64,000 nt of DNA from Polyangiaceae bacterium (lineage in GTDB: Bacteria; Myxococcota_A; Polyangia; Polyangiales; Polyangiaceae): the NCBI GenBank assembly GCA_020633205.1, contig JACKEB010000018.1:1-64000 (forward strand). The letters run 5' to 3'. The notes beneath the pieces are model-generated. The model did not search any database, was not told the DNA's origin, and worked only from the letters and a program-made list of their open reading frames with translations. A program made the position numbers and the translations under genes. How positions within the stretch are numbered: the first letter of the stretch is position 1; every line of letters begins with the position of its first letter. Shown piece after piece: positions 55,751-64,000 of the stretch.

Positions 55751-58327
55751 CTACTTGAGCGCCTGCAGGCGCTTCTCGACGTCGACGGGTGTCGCACCGT
55801 ACTCAGCCGCCTGTTTGACGTACTTGCGCGCGGTGGCTTTGCTCCTGGTTACACCCCAGCCCTTCTCGTAGGCGTCCGCGAGCCCCCAGCAACCATTGGA
55901 GTTCTTGCCGTCGCACCCCTTGCGCCAGAGCTTCAAGGCGAGCTTGGGGTCTTTCTGCTGACCATGGGTGCCCTGAGCGATCTTCCACGCGTACTGGACG
56001 CAGCTCTCCACCCGCGCGTCGCACAGTTCTTCAGCCCACTCGGCTCTGCAGTTGTAGAACGCGCTTCTGGCTTCTGCTTCGATGAAGCAGGTTTGCTTCC
56101 TGAGCGCCGCGGCGCGATCACCCGAGGCGAGCTCTGGAGTCTTCTCATAAAGCGCTGCCAGTTCGACACAGGCTCCTGCGTGTTTGCCGACGCAGGCTTT
56201 GTCGTACGACACCGCAGCTCGCACGGGACTCGTTGCTCGCTGGAGTCTTCCAGCCATGTAACAGGCATCAATGACGTCCTTTCCGCAGCCATACTCTGCG
56301 AAGGACGCGCGCTTGGCGGGGTCTGGGTGGTTCCAAGCGAGCCACGTACAAGCGCGCGATGGGTCACGGTTACAGGCGTCCTCGATGGTGGCGATGGCCT
56401 CCGGCTTCTTGTGACGCCACTGGGCGACTCCGAGCTCGTAGCACCCGTTGGCGTATCCGTAGGAACACGACGCTTCCATCAGTCGTTCGTACTCCTTGGA
56501 GTATTGAGACGCCGAGGTCTTTGCGACGTTGTGGCAACCCACTCCGCTTTCGAGTTCACACGAGCGCCGATAGAACTTGACCGCTCGATTGCGGTCTTTG
56601 GCGACGCCCTTTCCGAGCTCGTAGGCATAGCCGAGGCTCGAGCACGCATCACCGACTCCCCTCTCGCAGGCCTTCTCGTGGATCGCAGCGGCGCTTAGCT
56701 CACTCTTTGGAACGTGCTCGCCCTTGTCATACAGGCTCGCCCACGCGTTGCAGCTTGGTCCGTGACCATCTTCGCAGGCCGTGGTCAAATGCTTAATTCC
56801 TGCGGAAACATCCTTCGCGACCCCTTTGCCCACGATGTACATCCAGCCAAGCCTACGGCACGCTTCATCCGACCGTTCGGAGCGAGCACTCGTGCAGGCC
56901 TTGCGGAATAGCGCTGCGGCCTGGCCGTAGTCTTGGGCAACTTCGATACCATCGTAGTAGAGGTTTGCTAGTAGCCCGCACGTCTCAGCGGACGTCTCGC
57001 AGGACACCTCGTAGAGCTCCTTCGCCCGCCCCGTATCTATCGTGACGCCGTTTCCGTACTGATACGAGATGCCGAGGTTGAGGCAACCGACAGGCAACCC
57101 CCCGTCGCAAGCACGGCGGTAAAGTGCCACTGAGCGCGCCTTGTCCATGCTGAGGTCGAAGCCCTTTTCGTAGGCCACACCCAGGTTCAAGCAGCCCCGC
57201 GCAACTCCTGCGTCACAAGCCTTGCGGTGCAAGTCGTTCGATCTCTTGCGGTCCTCCTTCAGGCCTCCTTGGCCTTTCCCGTAGAGGATCCCGAGGCCCG
57301 AGCAGCTGAACATATCGCCCCGATCGCACGCCTGCTTGTACATCGCGGCGACGTTCGTCAGGTCCTTCTTCACACCATGATAGCCGTACTGCAGTGCGTA
57401 TGCGTAGAAGCCGCAGCTCGCCGCGCTCCCCTTCTCGCACTGCTGCTTGCACTCTTCTGGTGAGGCTGGGTCGCATGTGTGGGACGTGTTGCCTTGGGGA
57501 AATGTGCATTTGTCATCGATCAGCGCCAACCCCTCCGGACATTCGGCGCGCTCGACCTCAGTCGCCGACGCGTCGGCGCCAATGCGCACGAGCTCCAGAC
57601 GCAACAAGGAGCCGCAGCCTCCAGGGGGAGCCCCGCGGCTCGGGTCCCAGCCGGAGCAGGTCGCAGCATCGCCGTCTCGGGTTTGTTTGAGCTTCGAGCT
57701 CTGCGTCTTGCCGGAGGCGCCGTAGCCGAACACTTCCGCCGCGGCGCTGATCTGTCCCGCCTTGCCATCTTTGATGGCGAACGCGCCGACGTACACTCCG
57801 CGGATGAAGTGCGTCGCCTCCGCGCAGGAGGGGCTCTTCAGTTCGCTGCGCGCCAAGCTCGGCATCAGCGTGCGCATCTTGCCCACCGTGATGTAAGCGA
57901 TGTCGAGCGCCGACCCTTGAGTCATTTCCGCGGAGATACTCGCGCCAAGGGTTGGCAGGTTCGCACGGATCTCGTCGGCGTTCGCTAGCTGCAGGGAGTC
58001 TTCCTTCTTGCGCACGCCGATGAATCCGTACTTACCCTTCGCCATGCAACCCTGGACGATCTTGATCGAGTTGCAGTCGTACTTGACCGTGGCGACCCCG
58101 TCGTTCATCAACGTCTCCAGTGAGCCGCGTTCGTCGGATCGCCAATCCAGGATCAGCGGTGTCGCGAAGTCAGGGACCTCGCGACACTTTCCTTCGCCGA
58201 GCTTCTCGCTGTAGCTGGTTTGATCCGTCTGTCCGCCATTTACCGCTGGCTTTGAAGCGCAAGCGGCAAGGGGCAGGGCGAGTGCACATGCTAGCGGAAC
58301 TAGCGTCGGTGAGAGCTTCCCCATCAT
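55751..58327 (-). CDS. Large Sel1-repeat lipoprotein
   Basis: The 858-residue protein has lipobox LAACAS and a domain of about 250 residues of unknown type, then roughly fifteen Sel1-like/TPR repeats from residue 290 to the end, seen as recurring blocks of the type CDAGVARGCLNLGVAYEKG with a pair of conserved cysteines per repeat. The cysteines probably staple each helix pair, as in HcpC-like proteins. These solenoids bind proteins in the periplasm. ATG at 58327 or 58324. No binding partner can be inferred. Confidence 0.87.
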   Translation of the reverse strand: MMGKLSPTLVPLACALALPLAACASKPAVNGGQTDQTSYSEKLGEGKCREVPDFATPLILDWRSDERGSLETLMNDGVATVKYDCNSIKIVQGCMAKGKYGFIGVRKKEDSLQLANADEIRANLPTLGASISAEMTQGSALDIAYITVGKMRTLMPSLARSELKSPSCAEATHFIRGVYVGAFAIKDGKAGQISAAAEVFGYGASGKTQSSKLKQTRDGDAATCSGWDPSRGAPPGGCGSLLRLELVRIGADASATEVERAECPEGLALIDDKCTFPQGNTSHTCDPASPEECKQQCEKGSAASCGFYAYALQYGYHGVKKDLTNVAAMYKQACDRGDMFSCSGLGILYGKGQGGLKEDRKRSNDLHRKACDAGVARGCLNLGVAYEKGFDLSMDKARSVALYRRACDGGLPVGCLNLGISYQYGNGVTIDTGRAKELYEVSCETSAETCGLLANLYYDGIEVAQDYGQAAALFRKACTSARSERSDEACRRLGWMYIVGKGVAKDVSAGIKHLTTACEDGHGPSCNAWASLYDKGEHVPKSELSAAAIHEKACERGVGDACSSLGYAYELGKGVAKDRNRAVKFYRRSCELESGVGCHNVAKTSASQYSKEYERLMEASCSYGYANGCYELGVAQWRHKKPEAIATIEDACNRDPSRACTWLAWNHPDPAKRASFAEYGCGKDVIDACYMAGRLQRATSPVRAAVSYDKACVGKHAGACVELAALYEKTPELASGDRAAALRKQTCFIEAEARSAFYNCRAEWAEELCDARVESCVQYAWKIAQGTHGQQKDPKLALKLWRKGCDGKNSNGCWGLADAYEKGWGVTRSKATARKYVKQAAEYGATPVDVEKRLQALK

Positions 58328-58457
58328 CGACTAGATGAGTATCGCACCGCGCCCGGTGACTAAACCCTTTTGCCCTGAGCGGCACGGATTGAGTCCTGCG
58401 ATGTGGTAGAGCGGCGCCCCAAGTGGCACCCCTTCACGGAGCCACCCGGGGGGTCTG

Positions 58458-59222
58458 TTATGTCTCGCGCTTCTCGGATGCCAAGCTGCTGAGTCCGCTC
58501 GCACTGAGTTTCCACTCGGCGCCTGTAGTGCGGTCCGGAGATGTCAGCAGCTCCAAGACTAGTCGTCCGACGATCTCCGGCGTCAGGGACTCGCCTCGCT
58601 TGTTCGCGAACTCCTCAAAACTAATCCCTGCGGCAAGAGCATACGCGCGTGCCGCCATGCCACCGAGCGCTGTCGCCGGGCTCAAATCGGGCAACACGCA
58701 CTGCACGTTCAGATCGAGTTCGCGCTTCTCCGCTTCGCCCCGAGCGTACCGGCAGAGGAAGCGCTGGGCTTGCTTTGCGCTCGCGTAGCCGCCGGACAGC
58801 GGAGAACCTCCGATCGCCGCACCGCTGCTGAATACGATCACGCGCGTCCCTGGCTTCGCGCGCTGCAAGCACTCGCGCAGTAGGTGGAACGTCGCCTTCA
58901 CCTCACTCTGCCAGTGGCAGCTGAAGCTCTCCCAGTCCATGTCTGCGATGCGACGCATGACGGGGGTCGCGCCCGCGGTGAGCACGACGACCTCGGGCGT
59001 GAGTTCATCGAGGACCTGTGCGCAGAAGCTTGGGTCGGCTGCGTCGCCGAGTCGACTGGAGAGGCGTGAGTCCTGGTTTTCGGGGGTGAGGGTGCGGCGC
59101 GAGACGATGGTGGTTGCAGCGCCAGCACCCGCAAGAGCGAGCGCCACGCCACGCCCGAAGCCTCGGCTACCACCTAGAACGAGCGCCTTCGTGCCTGAGA
59201 GAGTGGGTTGTTTGTCTTGCAT
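58458..59222 (-). CDS. Short-chain dehydrogenase/reductase
   Basis: The 254-residue protein has a Rossmann fold with GGSRGFGRG cofactor loop, TAGATPVM in place of the NAG motif, and catalytic Ser (FSSGAAIG) with Y-A-S-A-K. NADP preference is suggested by SRRTL after the second strand. The frame extends 16 codons upstream of ATG 59222, but the symmetric promoter element argues for the ATG. It is divergent from an ECF sigma factor, which likely controls it. Substrate unknown. Confidence 0.88.
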   Translation of the reverse strand: MQDKQPTLSGTKALVLGGSRGFGRGVALALAGAGAATTIVSRRTLTPENQDSRLSSRLGDAADPSFCAQVLDELTPEVVVLTAGATPVMRRIADMDWESFSCHWQSEVKATFHLLRECLQRAKPGTRVIVFSSGAAIGGSPLSGGYASAKQAQRFLCRYARGEAEKRELDLNVQCVLPDLSPATALGGMAARAYALAAGISFEEFANKRGESLTPEIVGRLVLELLTSPDRTTGAEWKLSASGLSSLASEKRET

Positions 59223-59230
59223 GAAAGCAG

Positions 59231-59298
59231 GGACGACGGCGGGCCTCCGGAGGATACTTCCCGAAGTCACGTATCCTTTGTGCGCCGCTCGGTCGTCC
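59231..59298. promoter_or_regulatory. Mirror-symmetric divergent promoter elements between SDR and ECF sigma genes
   Basis: On the plus strand GTATCCT (59271-59277) is followed after 14 bases by GTCGTCC (59292-59298). On the minus strand the same two words, GTATCCT (59257-59251) and GTCGTCC (59237-59231), occur 13 bases apart. The two arms share a centre at 59264. CGTC is the usual -10 core of many ECF promoters, so this looks like two copies of an ECF promoter facing opposite ways, 8 and 10 bases from the two start codons. Confidence 0.6.
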
Positions 59299-59308
59299 TA
59301 TTCACGCC

Positions 59309-60247
59309 ATGAAGAATCAGCGCCCCAGCGAGCTCGGCTCTGCCGTCGAGGCCCTCAAGCGGGAGTTCCTACAGGATGTGGAGCGACTGCGTCCGCGGCT
59401 TCACCGTTATTGCACCGGGATGACCGGCTCCGCGCTGGACGGGGAGGACATCGTGCAGGAGACCCTGGCACACGCCTTCTTTCGGCTCTCCACCTTGCAA
59501 GACCCAGGGGCCCTGAAGGGCTGGCTATTTCGAATCGCCCATAACAAGTGCATCGACTTCATCCGTGCGCGGCAGCGTCAACCGGAGCACACGGAAGCTG
59601 CGGAGGGTAGCTACGAAACCCCCGATCAGCTGGAGGCGCAACGAGCCACGGGGGAAGCACTCGAGGCTCTGCTTAGCCTGCTTCCCCCCAAAGAGCGCGC
59701 CGCTCTGCTCTTGAAGGATGTCTTCGACTACTCGCTGCTAGAGACCGCCGAGATCATCGACTCGAGTCTCGCAGGCGTGAAGGCCGCTCTGCATCGCGGA
59801 CGGTCGCGCTTGAAAGCAGAAAGCTCAGCAGGCGGCGTTCAACGGAGCGAAGCTGCGCCGCGCTCGTTCCCCAATCGGGCGCTGCTCGACGCGTATGTGG
59901 AGAGCTTCAACGCAAAAGACTGGGGGCGCCTCCAGACTCTGATCCGTGAGGATGCGCGCCTCGAGCTGGTAGGCTTTGCTGAGTTGCCACTGGGGAGCAG
60001 CTACCAGACGAACTACGCGGCACTCCCTTGGGAGTGGCGGCTCGGCTTGGGCTACGTGCACGGCGAGCCAGTCGTCATTCACTATCGCAAGTACGCTGAC
60101 GGCTGGCGCCCTCACTCGGCGATTCGAGTGCAGGTGCGCGACGGGCAGCTCGCCGTAGTACGCGACTACGTTCACATCGACTACCTGCTCGAGTCGAGCG
60201 ACGTCGACCCTCCGGCGCCCGGTGTCGGTCACAGCCACAGTGCGTGA
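59309..60247 (+). CDS. ECF-family RNA polymerase sigma factor with SnoaL-like C-terminal domain
   Basis: The 312-residue protein has sigma-70 region 2 (about 20-90; LDGEDIVQETLAHAFFRL and LFRIAHNKCIDFIR) and region 4 (about 110-168; LPPKERAALLLKDVFDYSLLETA), followed by a C-terminal domain of about 125 residues with the NTF2/SnoaL pattern (LLDAYVESFNAKDWGRL). ECF groups with such an extension are regulated by the fused domain rather than an anti-sigma factor. It is divergent from the SDR gene and shares symmetric promoter elements with it, which suggests autoregulation. Confidence 0.88.
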   Translation: MKNQRPSELGSAVEALKREFLQDVERLRPRLHRYCTGMTGSALDGEDIVQETLAHAFFRLSTLQDPGALKGWLFRIAHNKCIDFIRARQRQPEHTEAAEGSYETPDQLEAQRATGEALEALLSLLPPKERAALLLKDVFDYSLLETAEIIDSSLAGVKAALHRGRSRLKAESSAGGVQRSEAAPRSFPNRALLDAYVESFNAKDWGRLQTLIREDARLELVGFAELPLGSSYQTNYAALPWEWRLGLGYVHGEPVVIHYRKYADGWRPHSAIRVQVRDGQLAVVRDYVHIDYLLESSDVDPPAPGVGHSHSA

Positions 60248-60330
60248 TGACGACGCCGGGGCCGCGCTAGACGACGAACCCGCCTCGCAGGGCTGCGTCG
60301 CCCCCACCAGGCGTGCTATATATCGTCAGG

Positions 60331-60723
60331 ATGGCGAGGCAGATCACGCTCCAACTGCGCGTTTGGTTCGCGCGTTGCCTGATCCTCGCTCTCGCTTGGG
60401 GCCTAGTCCAAGCTTCGCCGGGTCTGTCCCCCATGGGCGACCAGGAGTGTGAAGCCGACTGTCCGTGTGAGGCAGAGCGGGCGTCCGAGGCTAGTGAGTC
60501 TCCTGATTCAACCGCGGGTGTGACTGCCGCCGAGCATGCGGATGAGTGCCCCCAGGGTTGTCCTAGCTGTAGTTGCGCGCCGCTGATGATCGGTCTGCCT
60601 CAGAAATCGCAGCAGCTCGCGGTGGTCCTACATTACCGCGAGGTACCGAGCCAGGAGTCCCTCGACGCTTGGCTCCCGGGTCTGCCGCGGGACGTGTTCA
60701 GGCCACCGCGGCGCGCCGGCTGA
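60331..60723 (+). CDS. Exported Cys-rich small protein of the metal-efflux locus
   Basis: The 130-residue protein has an N-terminal signal or membrane segment (LILALAWGLVQA), then a short region rich in cysteine and acid (CEADCPCEAE) and a second cysteine cluster (CPQGCPSCSCAP). The tail is basic. The form is like small CopL/DUF2946-type proteins next to metal-resistance operons; family membership is not certain. ATG at 60331 follows a TATATAT stretch. Metal binding is inferred from the cysteines and from the efflux genes 170 bp downstream. Confidence 0.6.
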   Translation: MARQITLQLRVWFARCLILALAWGLVQASPGLSPMGDQECEADCPCEAERASEASESPDSTAGVTAAEHADECPQGCPSCSCAPLMIGLPQKSQQLAVVLHYREVPSQESLDAWLPGLPRDVFRPPRRAG

Positions 60724-60892
60724 CGTCTCAAAGGGAGTCCTGCGCCCAGCGCTTTGCTCGCTCCCCTCTACTCAGCCGCGATCGCGCGCTAGCCGCGCGT
60801 TCGCCCGTCCGTGATTGACCTGCGGTCGGAGTGCAGCGCGTCTCGCGCCAGCCGATCCGCTTTGCTCCCGCGCCTTGCGCGAAGGAGAGACG

Positions 60893-61210
60893 ATGTCGTT
60901 GAAGTTCGCGATGTATGGCGCGCTCGCGCTAAGCCTGTCGATTGTCGGCTGTGAAGCCAAACCCAGCGCTCAAGCGTCAGAGCGCGCGGGCACCAGTGCC
61001 CACGCGCCGAGCGATGCGGTGCCCGGAAGCCATGAGGACTGGTGCGCCGAGCATCAAGTTCCCGAGTCGCAGTGCACTCGCTGCAATGCCTCGTTGATTC
61101 CGGCGTTCAAGGCCACGGGAGATTGGTGCGTGGAGCACAACCTGCCCGAGTCGCAGTGCTTGGCCTGCAATCCAGAGCTCAAGATCACTCGCCCCGAAAA
61201 GAAGCTATGA
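60893..61210 (+). CDS. Small lipoprotein with two WC-EH-PES-C-C repeats
   Basis: The 105-residue protein has lipobox SIVGCE, a Ser/Ala linker and two copies of a 36-residue unit: DWCAEHQVPESQCTRCN and DWCVEHNLPESQCLACNP. Each has Cys and His plus a CxxC pair, so each could bind one metal ion. The same unit occurs four more times in the next protein. ATG at 60893 has AAGGAGA 5 bases upstream. Its stop overlaps the ATG of the adaptor gene (ATGA), so both are coupled. Confidence 0.85.
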   Translation: MSLKFAMYGALALSLSIVGCEAKPSAQASERAGTSAHAPSDAVPGSHEDWCAEHQVPESQCTRCNASLIPAFKATGDWCVEHNLPESQCLACNPELKITRPEKKL

Positions 61211-62739
61211 GACTCTGCCTTCTAGTCGTGCTGCTGTTCCTGAGCGGTTGTCGGGAGCAGCAGTCAAGCGCGAGTGCGTCTTCGGCGCAGCCGGTGGCGA
61301 GCGCGCTCGAAGTGACTGAAAATACCGCGGGGAAATGTGAGCATGGGCTACCCGATGCACTGTGTCCCAAGTGTCACCCGCAACTCGCGGCCGTATACAA
61401 GGCGAAGGGAAACTGGTGCGATGAACACGGCTTCCCTGAGTCCTTCTGCCCCATCTGTCATCCCAACCAACAAGCCCCGGACGTTAGCGCGAGCGCTTCG
61501 GGCGACGACTGGTGTGTGGAGCACGCACTACCCGAGTCCAAGTGTACACGTTGCAACCCGGGCCTCACCGCGAAGTTCAAGACCGCTGGAGACTGGTGTG
61601 AAGAGCACGGGTTCCCGGAGTCGGTCTGCCCGAAGTGCAATCCTCAGCCGTCGCCCCCTGGAGCGGAGGTGCGGGCAATCGAAGCGAGGGTCGTGAAGCT
61701 CCGCGATCCGAAGCACGAGGCGGTTGCGGCGATCCGTACGGTGCCGGCTCGAGAGGCCGCGCTGGGCCAGTATTTGGAGTGCCAAGGGCAGATCGCCTAC
61801 AACCAAGACAAGCTCGCGGACGTTCGAGCGCTGGTGCCAGGAGTCGTGCGGCGTGTCCGCGTGAAGTTGGGTGAGCAGGTGAAGCGTGGGGCCCCCCTGT
61901 TCGACGTTCAGAGTAGCGAGGTGGGGCAGGCTCAAGGTGCGCTGATCCGCGCGCGCGGTCGGGCCAAAGCCGCAAAAGCGAACCTAGATCGTCAGCGGAA
62001 ACTGCAGTCTCAGGACATCGCTTCCGCGCGGGACGTGGAGGTGGCGGAGCAGGAGCTGTCCGCTGCCAAGGCAGACGAACGCACTGCGCTAGTGACGCTG
62101 CGTATGACGGGCGCTGCTGGCACGAGCGGTTCCGGTCGCTATACGTTGTCCGCGCCTCTGGCGGGGACAGTCGTGGCGCGTAAGGGGGTCGTGGGGTTGC
62201 TGGCGACGGACGAGACACCTCTCGCGACGGTCGCCGACATCAGCTCCATGTGGGTGCTGTGCGAGGTGCCGGAGGTCGACGCCGGCGCGCTCGTTTTGGG
62301 CCAAAAGGTGCTGGTTAGCCCTGGTGGAGGTGCCGCCGAGGTTGGGGGGGAGGTGAGCTGGATCGCGTCAGAGGTCGATCCACGAACGCGCCTCGTCACG
62401 TTGCGAGCCGGCGTCCCCAATTCGGACCGTACCCTACGGGCGAACCAGTTCGTGACGGCGAAGGTGGAGGTGAACGGCCGCCGGAGTGCGGTTGCCGTGC
62501 CTCGAGCCGCGGTTCAGCGAGTCGGCGCGCGTGACGTCGTGTTCGTCCGCACGTCTGAGGCGCTGTTTGCGCCTCGAGTCGTGGTGCGTCGTACCAGCGG
62601 GGAGACAGTCCAAGTAGAAGGTCGCGTGAAAGCGGGTGACCTGGTCGTCACTGATGGTGCGGTATTCCTCCGTACGGAAATAATGCCGGGCAGTCTCGGT
62701 GCGGGCTGTTGCGAAGTAGGACCGGCGTCGGAGAAGTAG
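61207..62739 (+). CDS. RND efflux adaptor (CzcB/CusB type) with N-terminal metal-binding repeats
   Basis: The 510-residue protein has a lipoprotein signal (lipobox LSGCR) and four copies of the Cys/His unit (KCEHGLPDALCPKC, WCDEHGFPESFCPIC, WCVEHALPESKCTRC, WCEEHGFPESVCPKC) in residues 40-155, then a membrane-fusion-protein body: YLECQGQIAYNQDK start, ALVPGVVRRVRVKLGEQVK lipoyl-like half, a helical hairpin and the rest of the barrels. Such adaptors join an RND pump to an outer-membrane channel for heavy metals. The repeats could load metal in the periplasm. The stop lies directly before the pump gene. Confidence 0.9.
   Translation: MRLCLLVVLLFLSGCREQQSSASASSAQPVASALEVTENTAGKCEHGLPDALCPKCHPQLAAVYKAKGNWCDEHGFPESFCPICHPNQQAPDVSASASGDDWCVEHALPESKCTRCNPGLTAKFKTAGDWCEEHGFPESVCPKCNPQPSPPGAEVRAIEARVVKLRDPKHEAVAAIRTVPAREAALGQYLECQGQIAYNQDKLADVRALVPGVVRRVRVKLGEQVKRGAPLFDVQSSEVGQAQGALIRARGRAKAAKANLDRQRKLQSQDIASARDVEVAEQELSAAKADERTALVTLRMTGAAGTSGSGRYTLSAPLAGTVVARKGVVGLLATDETPLATVADISSMWVLCEVPEVDAGALVLGQKVLVSPGGGAAEVGGEVSWIASEVDPRTRLVTLRAGVPNSDRTLRANQFVTAKVEVNGRRSAVAVPRAAVQRVGARDVVFVRTSEALFAPRVVVRRTSGETVQVEGRVKAGDLVVTDGAVFLRTEIMPGSLGAGCCEVGPASEK

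Positions 62740-64000
<1,261 letters not shown>

Overview
The window is a high-GC bacterial chromosome segment that reads like Myxococcota, probably the Polyangia. The sequence-based reasons are several Ser/Thr (Hanks-type) kinases in 14 kb, many lipoproteins with long Gly/Ser/Ala-rich linkers behind the lipobox, a C-x-C/C-x-x-C Hsp33, ECF regulation, and housekeeping genes scattered among secreted proteins of unknown role. This assignment is inference; no 16S rRNA or other decisive marker is present.

Layout. 0-6 kb: a truncated 5'-nucleotidase lipoprotein, hslO, fabH, yacG and glyS. 6.0-6.35 kb: an isolated small ORF ending in sixteen Ser-His-Gly triplets, closed by a terminator shared with hemL. 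6.5-21 kb: hemL, glyA and a GGCT-like gene are interleaved with four Ser/Thr kinases, a kelch lipoprotein, a Cys-rich lipoprotein and a copper type II monooxygenase-like lipoprotein. The fourth kinase is translationally coupled to astB. 22.6-31 kb: a TetR/phytanoyl-CoA dioxygenase-like pair with a near-perfect operator, a small lipoprotein, an AlaX-type editing protein, bpt, a TAT-lipoprotein intradiol dioxygenase, a LysR regulator, a thioredoxin-fold lipoprotein and pssA. 31-39.3 kb: a coiled-coil lipoprotein and a LysM protein, then a tight run of hypothetical gene, hemX/ccsA-like, hemA and hemC, followed by an LpxK homologue whose P-loop has decayed. 39.4-46.5 kb: gcvPB, a FAH-family hydrolase, two tandem paralogous lipoprotein genes that each carry a frameshift, a tandem tRNA-Ser pair, a TetR gene, a small membrane protein and a frameshifted HEAT-like gene. 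46.6-58.4 kb: envelope and stress genes, namely a Pro-rich outer-membrane-like protein, guaB, a chaperone-like/pspA/beta-domain operon, an LpoB-like and TPR lipoprotein pair, a Cys-rich lipoprotein and a large Sel1-repeat lipoprotein. 58.4-64 kb: an SDR and an ECF sigma factor share a mirror-symmetric divergent promoter region, followed by a metal-efflux operon (Cys-rich exported protein, double Cys/His repeat lipoprotein, RND adaptor with four more such repeats, RND pump running off the end).

The most unusual items are the (Ser-His-Gly)16 peptide gene, the LpxK-like protein without catalytic motifs, the cluster of three frameshifted genes at 42.8-46.5 kb, the symmetric SDR/ECF promoter pair and the six-repeat metal-binding module in the efflux operon. 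No CRISPR array, insertion sequence, prophage or replication origin was seen.
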